In this document: piece after piece, positions 1 through 5,141 of the stretch
How the letters are laid out: each line of letters begins with the position of its first letter
How positions within the stretch are numbered: the first letter of the stretch is position 1
Assembly (NCBI GenBank): GCA_021803885.1
Contig: JAJZKY010000416.1
Span: 1-5,141, forward strand
Source: Planctomycetota bacterium
GTDB taxonomy: Bacteria > Planctomycetota > Phycisphaerae > WQYP01 > JAJZKY01
Length of the DNA: 5,141 nucleotides
Reading direction: 5' to 3'
Made by a program: the position numbers and the translations under genes
Notes under the pieces: generated by a model
Told to the model about the DNA's origin: nothing
The model's database searches: none
Seen by the model: the letters and a program-made list of their open reading frames with translations, nothing else

Positions 1-168
1 GTTTCTCGTCGGAATATACTTACACTATTGAATTGCACGGACGCGGCAGGGGCCACAGAGAGTGGCCATGCGGGATGGCAAGATAAATAAAGTCCATCTT
101 AAATCCAATCCTCTAGGAGCCTGTCCGAGAGGCAGGGAGAAAAGGCGCAGGCTTATTCATTATCGTGC

Positions 169-195
169 TCGGCCCGTGATCGCGCCGGCTTTTTT
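169..195 (+). terminator. Possible intrinsic terminator or attenuator in leader of gene 1
   Basis: Bases 169-176 can pair with 181-188 (one T-G wobble and one C-C mismatch) around a TGAT loop. One C and then six T's follow at 190-195. This is the layout of a rho-independent terminator, though the stem is imperfect. It lies 69 bases before the start codon of gene 1. It could end transcription from a gene to the left, or act as an attenuator if the promoter lies further upstream. No antiterminator partner was identified. Confidence 0.35.
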
Positions 196-204
196 CGGTA
201 ATCG

Positions 205-228
205 CCCCCCGGCGGCGTTCGCGGGGGG
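205..228 (+). other. G/C-rich hairpin in leader of gene 1
   Basis: Seven bases at 205-211 (six C's and a G) are exactly complementary to 222-228 (C and six G's), with a 10-base loop. No T-run follows, so it does not look like a terminator. It sits 23 bases before the Shine-Dalgarno of gene 1 and would be stable in the transcript. It could affect mRNA stability or ribosome access, but the function is unknown. Confidence 0.4.
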
Positions 229-251
229 AATGAGTATTTCAGGGACATCTT

Positions 252-257
252 AGGAGA
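252..257 (+). promoter_or_regulatory. Ribosome-binding site of gene 1
   Basis: AGGAGA lies 6 bases before the ATG at 264 and fixes that start. The nearest in-frame stop upstream is TGA at 231-233, with no other start codon between. An internal Met at residue 17 (312) has no comparable site. Gene 2 has the same hexamer at the same spacing. Confidence 0.85.
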
Positions 258-263
258 ACCACC

Positions 264-3194
264 ATGGCACGCTTCAACTCACAGCGCTTCGGCGGAGACA
301 CCGGCCACAACATGACGCTCCTCGTGGCGCTGGCGGTAGCGGGGGCGGCGGGATTGGTCGCGGCCAGTAGGGTGCGGGCTGCTTCCGACTACTACAGCGG
401 ACCCGCGACAGGTTCGTCCGCTAATTGGAACACTGCGGGCAACTGGAGCACGGGAATTCCTGTGGCGGGTGATGACGTGTACCTAACTGGGTTGGTATAC
501 GGCACCCAGTTGGCATCAGGGGGGAATGTTTTATACGATGCCGCCAGTAATCCCCAGTTGAACTCTCTGTCTATCTACTCTAGTAATTCCGGGTACATCG
601 GCCTTCTCTGGACAACAGGTTCCAATCTAAACGCCACCACAGAGACGCTCGCAGGTGGGTCAACAGCGGCAACCGCTGCGGAAATCAGCCAAGCGTCCGG
701 CACTAACACCGTCGGCACCTTGTACGTCGGTTCCAGCAGCTATGACAGTTCCCAAGAAGGGCTCTACGACCTGTATGGTGGAACAGTCAGCGGCGGCACA
801 GAATACATCGGTGCCGCTGGAAGTCAGGGAGTTTTCAGCCAAATCGCTTTAATTGACGGTAGCACTTACCTTTACGGTAGCACACTGAACTCGGCCACAT
901 CAATCGAAATCGGTTCGGCGGCACAAAGCATCGGAGTATATAATCTTACCGGTTCTGCGACAGGCTCCGACACCGCGACAACCACCACCGCTGCGGACCT
1001 TACAGTCGGAGACAACGGCACGGGAACGTTCAATCAGAGCGGCGGCGCGGTCACAATCGGCGGGAATCTTTATCTGGGAAGAAGTTCCGCAGGGGCCGTT
1101 GGAACTTACAACCTAAATGCCACAGGAAGCTACGGTTCAACACCGGCCCTCTCCGCCGGGAACGAGTACATCGGAAACAACGGTTCGGGCACATTCACGC
1201 AATCCGCCGGAACCACCAACACGGTCGCTTCGAATCTGACCATCGCGGTGAACCCCGGCGGCCGGGGTATCTACAGCCTTTCCGGCGGCACGCTGCAATT
1301 GGGACATCGGGTTTATAATTTATTCCTGCACAGGTCCTTCTTCGTCAGCGGTAGGTTGCTCAACACTGGTACGTTCAATCAATCCGGAGGGACGCTGCAG
1401 GACAGCAACGGTGGCTCGAATCTCGCGTTTACCAACAGCGCCTCCGGCACGGTCAATCTTTCGGGCGGCACCTTTGATGCGTCATTGACCAACAACGGCA
1501 CAGTGAATATTCAAGGGGCCGCCAGCAACATCCTCGTGGGCGGAGGTTTGACCAACAACTCCGTGATTGACCCGCAGGCAGCCGGACAAACCCTGACCAT
1601 TAACGGAACCGGCCTCAATAATAGCGGCCAGATAACCCTGCGGGCTACCACCATCAACGGCAGCGGCCCGCTGACCAACAACGGGCAGATGGCGGGCGGG
1701 GGAAATATTGGCGGTACGGGTGGCTTTACCAACAACGGCGTGCTGACGCAGACCATCGGCAGCGGTGCGTATGCTCCAAGTGGGAACCTCACCCTGAGCA
1801 ATACCGGCACCAACATGAACGCCGGTACAATCCTCATGGCCAGCGGCTATGTGCTCACGCTGTCCGGTTCGCCCCTGTCCAACACCGGCACGGTGAACCT
1901 CAATGACGGAATTGTGACCGGCTCGGCAACGCTGACCAACGCCGCGGGTGGCGTGGTGCAGGGCAGCGGTCTGATCTCCACGGGTTTTGCCAATAACGCC
2001 GGTGCCACACTGCTGCTCCAAGCGGGCACCACCCACATCAGCGATACTTTCACCAACGCCGGAACGGTTCTGTTGAATGGCGTAACCGCGAATCTCACCG
2101 GAGGCGGCATCACCAACAATGGGACCATTCAGGGCTTCGGCAATATCGGCAGCAGTATTGTCAACGGAGTCGGCGGCACCGTTGAGGCGCTGGGCGGTAC
2201 ACTTATTCTAAGTGGTACCTTGGGAAATGCGGGACTGATAAGCGCGCCATCGGGATCAAAAGTATTGTTGGTTGACAGCCCGGGCGTCAACCGCGGCACC
2301 ATCAGTCTGACCGGCGGTATTTTTGATACCAACGGTAATATTTTGCAGAACACCGGCGAAGTTTCCGGCTACGGCACGTTTTCCACGGGTGGTTTTGAAA
2401 ACGGCTACCAAGGTTCTCCCGGCGTGTATACACCCGGTAGCGTTACCTTTACCGGTGGTACCACCACCATCAACGGCAATGTCATCAACGACAGTGGTTC
2501 TACCATGACCATCGAATATAACCCTGCGATCTTCACAGGTAATGTCACCAACAATGGAACGGTTTTCATCACCCAGACCACCGCCAGCTTTGCCGGCACC
2601 TATACCGATAATGGCACGACGATTCACGACCCATCCACCGCGATCTATAGCAATTGGACCATCGGTGCCAGCGGCACCACGACTGCCGGTACCGGTGATT
2701 TAATCGAGGTCACCGGTAATTTCATCAATAACAGCACGCAGAATACCAAATGGAACACCGCGTTGGCCGAGCTGCGATTTCTCGGCGGAACGTCGCACAC
2801 CATGGATGTGGCTGGCACCGACGTTGGTGCCACCACCGCCGGGTTCAACAACAACTTCGCCTGGGATATCCTGCAGCTTTACGGCTCCAGCGATTCATTG
2901 ATTTTAGGAAAAGGTGCCGGATTGGCCCGCGGTGTAAATGGCGCATTTTATACTCAAGAGCTGCTGCTGGCCGGCGGCGTAAACCAGATTGCGGACATCA
3001 CGGGCAACGGCGTGAACATTTACTACGATCCCACCAACAGTGCTAATGCGTATTTGGGCGACAAGACTTATTCGCTAACCGGTGGCGGCGAGGTCGCTCC
3101 GGTACCCGAACCGGCGGCGCTGGCATTGATGGCGCTGGGCGGACTGGGAATGCTGCTGCTGAAGCGGCGCGGCGGTGCCAAGAAAGCAGGTTGA
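264..3194 (+). CDS. Large secreted beta-strand-repeat protein with PEP-CTERM sorting signal
   Basis: A complete 976-residue gene. Residues 1-39 form a signal peptide: a long polar n-region, a hydrophobic core at about 17-34, and likely cleavage after V-R-A (A39). Residues 54-76 carry the W...AGNWSTG..P...D motif common at the start of bacterial autotransporter-like repeat proteins. Residues about 155-376 contain repeats of the form [V/I/L]-G-x(n)-G-x-[Y/F]-x-x-[S/T]-G-G. Residues about 408-767 change to [L/F/I/V]-T-N-N-G repeats, probably rungs of a beta-helix or solenoid. Residues about 797-946 are a non-repetitive block containing Y-Y-D-P and A-Y-L-G. Residues 947-976 are a PEP-CTERM tail. 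The protein has no cysteine and few lysines, as expected of an extracellular structural protein. In this family exosortase is thought to recognise the tail and process the protein during export to the surface or matrix. The exact role is unknown (adhesin, matrix or sheath component). Residues 348-366 look unlike the rest. The class assignment is firm; the function is not. Confidence 0.93.
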   Translation: MARFNSQRFGGDTGHNMTLLVALAVAGAAGLVAASRVRAASDYYSGPATGSSANWNTAGNWSTGIPVAGDDVYLTGLVYGTQLASGGNVLYDAASNPQLNSLSIYSSNSGYIGLLWTTGSNLNATTETLAGGSTAATAAEISQASGTNTVGTLYVGSSSYDSSQEGLYDLYGGTVSGGTEYIGAAGSQGVFSQIALIDGSTYLYGSTLNSATSIEIGSAAQSIGVYNLTGSATGSDTATTTTAADLTVGDNGTGTFNQSGGAVTIGGNLYLGRSSAGAVGTYNLNATGSYGSTPALSAGNEYIGNNGSGTFTQSAGTTNTVASNLTIAVNPGGRGIYSLSGGTLQLGHRVYNLFLHRSFFVSGRLLNTGTFNQSGGTLQDSNGGSNLAFTNSASGTVNLSGGTFDASLTNNGTVNIQGAASNILVGGGLTNNSVIDPQAAGQTLTINGTGLNNSGQITLRATTINGSGPLTNNGQMAGGGNIGGTGGFTNNGVLTQTIGSGAYAPSGNLTLSNTGTNMNAGTILMASGYVLTLSGSPLSNTGTVNLNDGIVTGSATLTNAAGGVVQGSGLISTGFANNAGATLLLQAGTTHISDTFTNAGTVLLNGVTANLTGGGITNNGTIQGFGNIGSSIVNGVGGTVEALGGTLILSGTLGNAGLISAPSGSKVLLVDSPGVNRGTISLTGGIFDTNGNILQNTGEVSGYGTFSTGGFENGYQGSPGVYTPGSVTFTGGTTTINGNVINDSGSTMTIEYNPAIFTGNVTNNGTVFITQTTASFAGTYTDNGTTIHDPSTAIYSNWTIGASGTTTAGTGDLIEVTGNFINNSTQNTKWNTALAELRFLGGTSHTMDVAGTDVGATTAGFNNNFAWDILQLYGSSDSLILGKGAGLARGVNGAFYTQELLLAGGVNQIADITGNGVNIYYDPTNSANAYLGDKTYSLTGGGEVAPVPEPAALALMALGGLGMLLLKRRGGAKKAG
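726..1391 (+). repeat. Repeat block A in gene 1 ([VIL]-G...G-[TVIL]-[YF] type)
   Basis: At protein level a short motif recurs with its [V/I/L] at residues about 155, 182, 216, 248, 271, 303 and 327, so the spacing is 23-34 residues. Typical copies read Y-I-G-N-N-G-S-G-T-F-T-Q-S-A-G and V-G-D-N-G-T-G-T-F-N-Q-S-G-G. The last copy ends at about residue 376 and is interrupted by the odd patch at 348-366. At DNA level only short stretches are shared, for example ACGTTCAATCA at 1026-1036 and 1371-1381, so the duplications are old or selected at protein level. Confidence 0.7.
1485..2564 (+). repeat. Repeat block B in gene 1 (TNNG type)
   Basis: A short motif, hydrophobic residue-T-N-[N/A]-[G/S/A], recurs with its Thr at residues about 409, 430, 471, 489, 558, 597, 617 and 762. 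It is often followed by [T/V/Q]-[V/I/L/M] and short G-T-V or G-T-L strands. At DNA level this shows as repeated ACCAACAA(C/T) and ACCAACGCC, for example at 1488, 1551, 1674, 1728, 1935, 2052, 2112 and 2547. Spacing is irregular. The pattern fits stacked beta-strands joined by Asn/Gly turns, as in right-handed parallel beta-helices; that fold is inferred. Confidence 0.6.
3102..3191 (+). other. PEP-CTERM sorting signal of gene 1
   Basis: This encodes the last 30 residues. In order they are V-P-E-P at 947-950, an uncharged Ala/Leu/Gly/Met membrane stretch at 951-966, K-R-R at 967-969, and a short basic end with two more lysines. The order of motif, hydrophobic helix and basic cluster at the extreme C terminus defines the PEP-CTERM domain. 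Such proteins depend on an exosortase (EpsH/XrtA family) for sorting. No exosortase gene is in this window; these are usually encoded elsewhere in the genome. Confidence 0.92.
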
Positions 3195-3207
3195 GCCACG
3201 GAAGGCG

Positions 3208-3244
3208 AAATCCCGATGCGGATTGGAACCGCCATATCGGGTTT
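3208..3244 (+). terminator. Likely terminator hairpin after gene 1
   Basis: The 5' arm (CCCGAT 3212-3217, GCGG 3218-3221) pairs with CCGC 3229-3232 and ATCGGG 3236-3241, leaving a 3-base bulge (CAT) and a 7-base loop. AAA at 3208-3210 can pair with TTT at 3242-3244. It starts 14 bases after the gene 1 stop codon, the usual place for a terminator. Only three T's follow the stem, so termination may be weak, or the hairpin may mainly protect the mRNA 3' end. Confidence 0.45.
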
Positions 3245-3260
3245 GGGAAAGTAGACCGTA

Positions 3261-3289
3261 AAGCAACCGCAGCCGCCGCACCGTTGCTT
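3261..3289 (+). other. Second hairpin downstream of gene 1
   Basis: AAGCAAC at 3261-3267 is exactly complementary to GTTGCTT at 3283-3289, with a 15-base C/G-rich loop. No T-run follows on the + strand. It lies just after the terminator-like hairpin and could be part of the 3' end of the gene 1 transcript. Its role is unknown and it may be chance. Confidence 0.3.
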
Positions 3290-3486
3290 AGGGCCAGTGC
3301 ATGATTAACTTCGGGTTTTCCATTGGTACACCAGCCCAACAGGTTTCCACCGCGCGACTGTGTGAAGCCTTGGAGTTATACTTGCACCGTTGCGTACTGC
3401 TCGATCGGCGGGCGGGCGGAAAGACATGAAGGTGATTGTTGCCGAGGCCGCGATGGTCGTCGGCTTGGTCAATATAAATTTTTATC

Positions 3487-3492
3487 AGGAGA
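3487..3492 (+). promoter_or_regulatory. Ribosome-binding site of gene 2
   Basis: AGGAGA with a 6-base spacer to the ATG at 3499, identical in sequence and spacing to the site of gene 1. A TAA in the same frame at 3475-3477, with no start codon after it, confirms 3499 as the start. Confidence 0.85.
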
Positions 3493-3498
3493 ATTGCC

Positions 3499-5141
3499 AT
3501 GAGAAGTAAAATTGCACCGAATAGGTTTTCCCGCCGCATCAGCTTGCTGGCTATCGCCGCCGCAATGGCCACAGCCGTACCGGTGATGGCCACGTCGGTA
3601 GCCTCACCCGCCACGGATAATTGGAATGGCACCGCCGGCGACGGAAAATTCAGTACCGCCGGTAACTGGAGCACTGGAGCTGTACCGACGGCATCAGACA
3701 TCGCTGTGTTTGATCTGGGTGCGGCAAACACCTACACCGTTACGCTCGGTTCCACATCCTACTCCAGCCAGATGGTCGTGGATAACAACGCTCTCACCCT
3801 GGCTACCGGCGAATACGACTACACTCTAAGCGGAACCGGTGCCATTGGCACGGGCAACGAATCACTGATTGTCGGCAATGGAGCAACCGACACCGCAGCC
3901 GATTTAACACTTGGCACGAATGGGTATCGTCCGGTTTCGGGTGTGAACGGCACAATCGGCGAAGTCAGCGGTAGTGTTGGTACACTGACCATCGGTGCCG
4001 CGGGCAATTCGTATGGCGGCAACGCCCTGCAACTTTCCGGTACGCTGGCTGTGGGTTATGGCGGTAAGGGCACGCTGACGATCAACGCCGGCACCGCCGG
4101 TGTCGGTGGCGATCTGGATATTGCAGCGCTATCCGGTTCCATCGGCAAGGTGGATATCGAGCTGACCAGTGCGGGCGGATGCAGCTTCGGGCCGACACCG
4201 CTGAAAGTAGGCGGCAATCTTTACGTTGGCGGAAGCGCGTCGGGTGCGGGAGGGACGGGAACGCTTTTAATCAACGGCACCAACGGTACCAACGGGCAAT
4301 ATGGAAGCGGCTCCTACGGGGTACGCGCCACGGGAACCGCCACCATCTATAGCGGCGCAACGGTAACACTCAATCGCGGGTTACTGGAGGCCGCGTCCAT
4401 CAGCAATTCCGGTACGCTGAATTTCACCGGCGGCACACTGGATTTAACCAACAGCGGCATGACGGTAGGTTCCTCCGGTTTGTTAGGTCCCAGCGTTACC
4501 CTTGGCAGCGGTAAAACCCTCGAAATTTCCGGGACAACCAATGTCGCCGCCGGAGATGTCTTGGCGATTTCCGGCGGTGAACTGGATACCGGCGTACTAT
4601 CCTCCAGCGGCTCAATCTCCTTCACCGCCGGAACGTTAAGCATTACCAATTCCGATCTGATTATCGACACCGGCGGACCGCTGGGAAATAATGTTTCCCT
4701 GTCCTCCAGCCAGACCCTCAATGTAAAGAATAATAATCTTGTCATTGGAAACACCGGAACAGGAACCCTGGCGATCGGCAGCAGCGCCAATGTCAATGCC
4801 AATCAGATTTTCATCGGTGCCCAAGCCGGCTCCAATGGCAACATGACCGTTGATGGAACTGTGGGCGGCGGTCCGATTTTTGTCGGCGGCAACGCCGGCG
4901 GGGCTGGGGGACGCGGTACGTTAACCGTGAATTCCGATGCGGATATGTACGGGGGCACAATTACCGTCTGGAGCGGCGGTGTACTGGTTGATAATGCCGC
5001 CGTTAATCTTAATAACAGCATCAGCATTCAATCCGGCGGCAAGATGAATACCACCGGCAGCAGTTCAATTTATGCTTCATCGGTCACCAACGCCGGGCTG
5101 CTGGAGGTGCAAAGCGGATCGCTGTCACTTTCGGGCAGCGG
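3499..5141 (+). CDS. Secreted beta-strand-repeat protein, 3' end beyond window
   Basis: The frame is open without a stop from the ATG to the right edge: 547 full codons, C terminus missing. Residues 1-31 form a signal peptide with a basic n-region (R9, R12, R13), a hydrophobic core at about 16-31, and likely cleavage after V-M-A (A31). The stretch S-R-R-I-S-L-L resembles a Tat motif but lacks the usual Phe/Leu at the second position after the arginines, so Sec export is equally possible. Residues 41-73 hold W42, the AGNWSTG motif (54-60) and a P-T-A-S-D-x-A-V-F segment, matching the N-terminal motif of gene 1 and of autotransporter-like repeat proteins. From about residue 165 there are repeated [I/V]-G-x-x-G-x-G-T-L-x-[I/V] units. 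The protein is Gly/Thr/Ser/Asn-rich with one visible Cys, in G-G-C-S-F-G near residue 227. It is probably an extracellular or surface protein of the same class as gene 1. Whether it ends in PEP-CTERM, an autotransporter barrel or another anchor cannot be seen. Confidence 0.9.
   Translation, partial: MRSKIAPNRFSRRISLLAIAAAMATAVPVMATSVASPATDNWNGTAGDGKFSTAGNWSTGAVPTASDIAVFDLGAANTYTVTLGSTSYSSQMVVDNNALTLATGEYDYTLSGTGAIGTGNESLIVGNGATDTAADLTLGTNGYRPVSGVNGTIGEVSGSVGTLTIGAAGNSYGGNALQLSGTLAVGYGGKGTLTINAGTAGVGGDLDIAALSGSIGKVDIELTSAGGCSFGPTPLKVGGNLYVGGSASGAGGTGTLLINGTNGTNGQYGSGSYGVRATGTATIYSGATVTLNRGLLEAASISNSGTLNFTGGTLDLTNSGMTVGSSGLLGPSVTLGSGKTLEISGTTNVAAGDVLAISGGELDTGVLSSSGSISFTAGTLSITNSDLIIDTGGPLGNNVSLSSSQTLNVKNNNLVIGNTGTGTLAIGSSANVNANQIFIGAQAGSNGNMTVDGTVGGGPIFVGGNAGGAGGRGTLTVNSDADMYGGTITVWSGGVLVDNAAVNLNNSISIQSGGKMNTTGSSSIYASSVTNAGLLEVQSGSLSLSGS
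4051..4923 (+). repeat. Beta-strand repeats in gene 2 ([VI]-G...G-T-L type)
   Basis: Units with the pattern [V/I]-G-x(2-8)-G-x-[T/M]-[L/V] start near residues 185 (V-G-Y-G-G-K-G-T-L-T-I), 243, 415, 439 and 462. The last three are 24 and 23 residues apart, close to the length of one beta-helix turn. Between 258 and 414 the repeats are looser G-T-L and G-G-x-L strands. The same motif type occurs in repeat block A of gene 1, but that block prefers aromatic residues where this one has Leu. The helical fold is inferred, not shown. Confidence 0.6.

Larger units (their letters stand above)
1..263 (+). other. Non-coding leader upstream of gene 1
   Basis: No convincing gene is visible here. Two forward frames are open from the left edge and close at 84-86 (TAA) and 88-90 (TAA), so the tail of an upstream gene could lie in the first 90 bases, but it is too short to recognise. 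A 63-codon frame from a GTG at 62 to the TAG at 251-253 has an unremarkable Arg/Pro-rich translation and no clear ribosome-binding site, so I do not call it. The region holds three possible RNA hairpins: 120-136, a 6-bp stem with one bulged T and a GAGA (GNRA-type) loop; 169-188, followed by six T's; and 205-228, C/G-rich. A TATACT hexamer at 15-20 could be a -10 element, but its -35 would lie outside the window. Confidence 0.5.
3195..3498 (+). other. Intergenic region between the two secreted-protein genes
   Basis: A 304-base gap. From left to right it contains a terminator-like hairpin (3208-3244), a second hairpin (3261-3289), a 42-codon ORF (3301-3429) and a 27-codon ORF (3426-3509) that I do not trust as genes, a TATACT hexamer at 3377-3382, a short run of GGCGGGC-type repeats near 3405-3420, an A/T-rich tract at 3470-3485, and the ribosome-binding site of gene 2. 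The hairpins and gap length suggest that gene 2 has its own promoter and is not simply read through from gene 1. No promoter can be fixed with confidence. Confidence 0.5.

Noticed and set aside
32..48. Sigma-54-like -24/-12 element (TTGCACG...GGCA)
   Set aside because: The spacing fits, but one base of the essential GG at -24 is missing and the -12 part is poor; no matching element is found before gene 2.
1..90. Possible tail of an upstream gene entering from the left edge
   Set aside because: Two forward frames are open for fewer than 30 codons and neither peptide is recognisable, so there is no basis to choose or call one.
62..253. 63-codon + strand ORF starting at GTG in the leader
   Set aside because: No good ribosome-binding site, Arg/Pro-rich translation without recognisable features, spans all three predicted hairpins and ends within the ribosome-binding region of gene 1.
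1482..2036. 184-codon − strand ORF inside gene 1
   Set aside because: A shadow of the G/C-rich repetitive coding strand; no ribosome-binding site or domain, and the + strand frame is clearly the real protein.
1485..2564. CRISPR-like or tandem DNA repeat from recurring ACCAACAACGG
   Set aside because: Spacing is irregular, the copies stay in one reading frame and vary at third positions, so this is a protein repeat.
2456..3106. Recurrent GGTACC / CCGG palindromes and GGCACC-GGTGCC inverted repeats (for example 2664-2678, 2814-2831, 2686-2695)
   Set aside because: They encode Gly-Thr and Gly-Ala pairs that dominate this protein, so codon and amino-acid bias explains them without a separate DNA function.
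4347..4802. 151-codon − strand ORF inside gene 2, with other antisense frames at 3288-3731 and 4803-5027
   Set aside because: Low-complexity Pro/Val/Leu-rich translations are the usual antisense reading of Gly/Thr/Asn-rich repeats; gene 2 is open through the whole region with a signal peptide and repeat structure.

Overview
The window holds two consecutive genes on the + strand. Each encodes a very large, low-complexity secreted protein rich in Gly, Thr, Ser and Asn. The first (264-3194) is complete at 976 residues. It has an N-terminal signal peptide, long arrays of short beta-strand repeats, and a C-terminal PEP-CTERM tail: a V-P-E-P motif, a hydrophobic helix and a basic end. That tail marks a substrate of the exosortase/PEP-CTERM surface-sorting system. 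The second (3499 to the right edge) has a signal peptide and the same type of N-terminal W...AGNWSTG motif and beta-repeat array, but the window ends before its C terminus.

Organism: PEP-CTERM tails combined with autotransporter-like 'NWS' and beta-strand repeat architecture point to a Gram-negative-type bacterium. Planctomycetota (for example Phycisphaerae-like) or Verrucomicrobiota are the best guesses, because such giant repeat proteins are expanded there. The sequence alone does not settle the phylum. Both genes use AGGAGA Shine-Dalgarno sequences with the same 6-nt spacing.

Layout: 1-263 has no convincing gene. It is the leader of gene 1 and contains three possible RNA hairpins, one followed by six T's. 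Gene 1 fills 264-3194. The 304-bp gap 3195-3498 begins with a terminator-like hairpin just after the gene 1 stop, then a second hairpin, two doubtful short ORFs and the ribosome-binding site of gene 2. Gene 2 occupies 3499-5141 and is cut by the window edge.

The two proteins probably belong to the same class of extracellular or surface-matrix proteins. No exosortase, glycosyltransferase, regulator or enzyme is present, so a partner pathway can only be inferred from the sorting signal. There is no RNA gene, mobile element or CRISPR array that I can support. No clearly new system is visible. The items most worth a second look are a compositionally odd 19-residue patch that interrupts the repeat register of gene 1, and the structured leaders of both genes.
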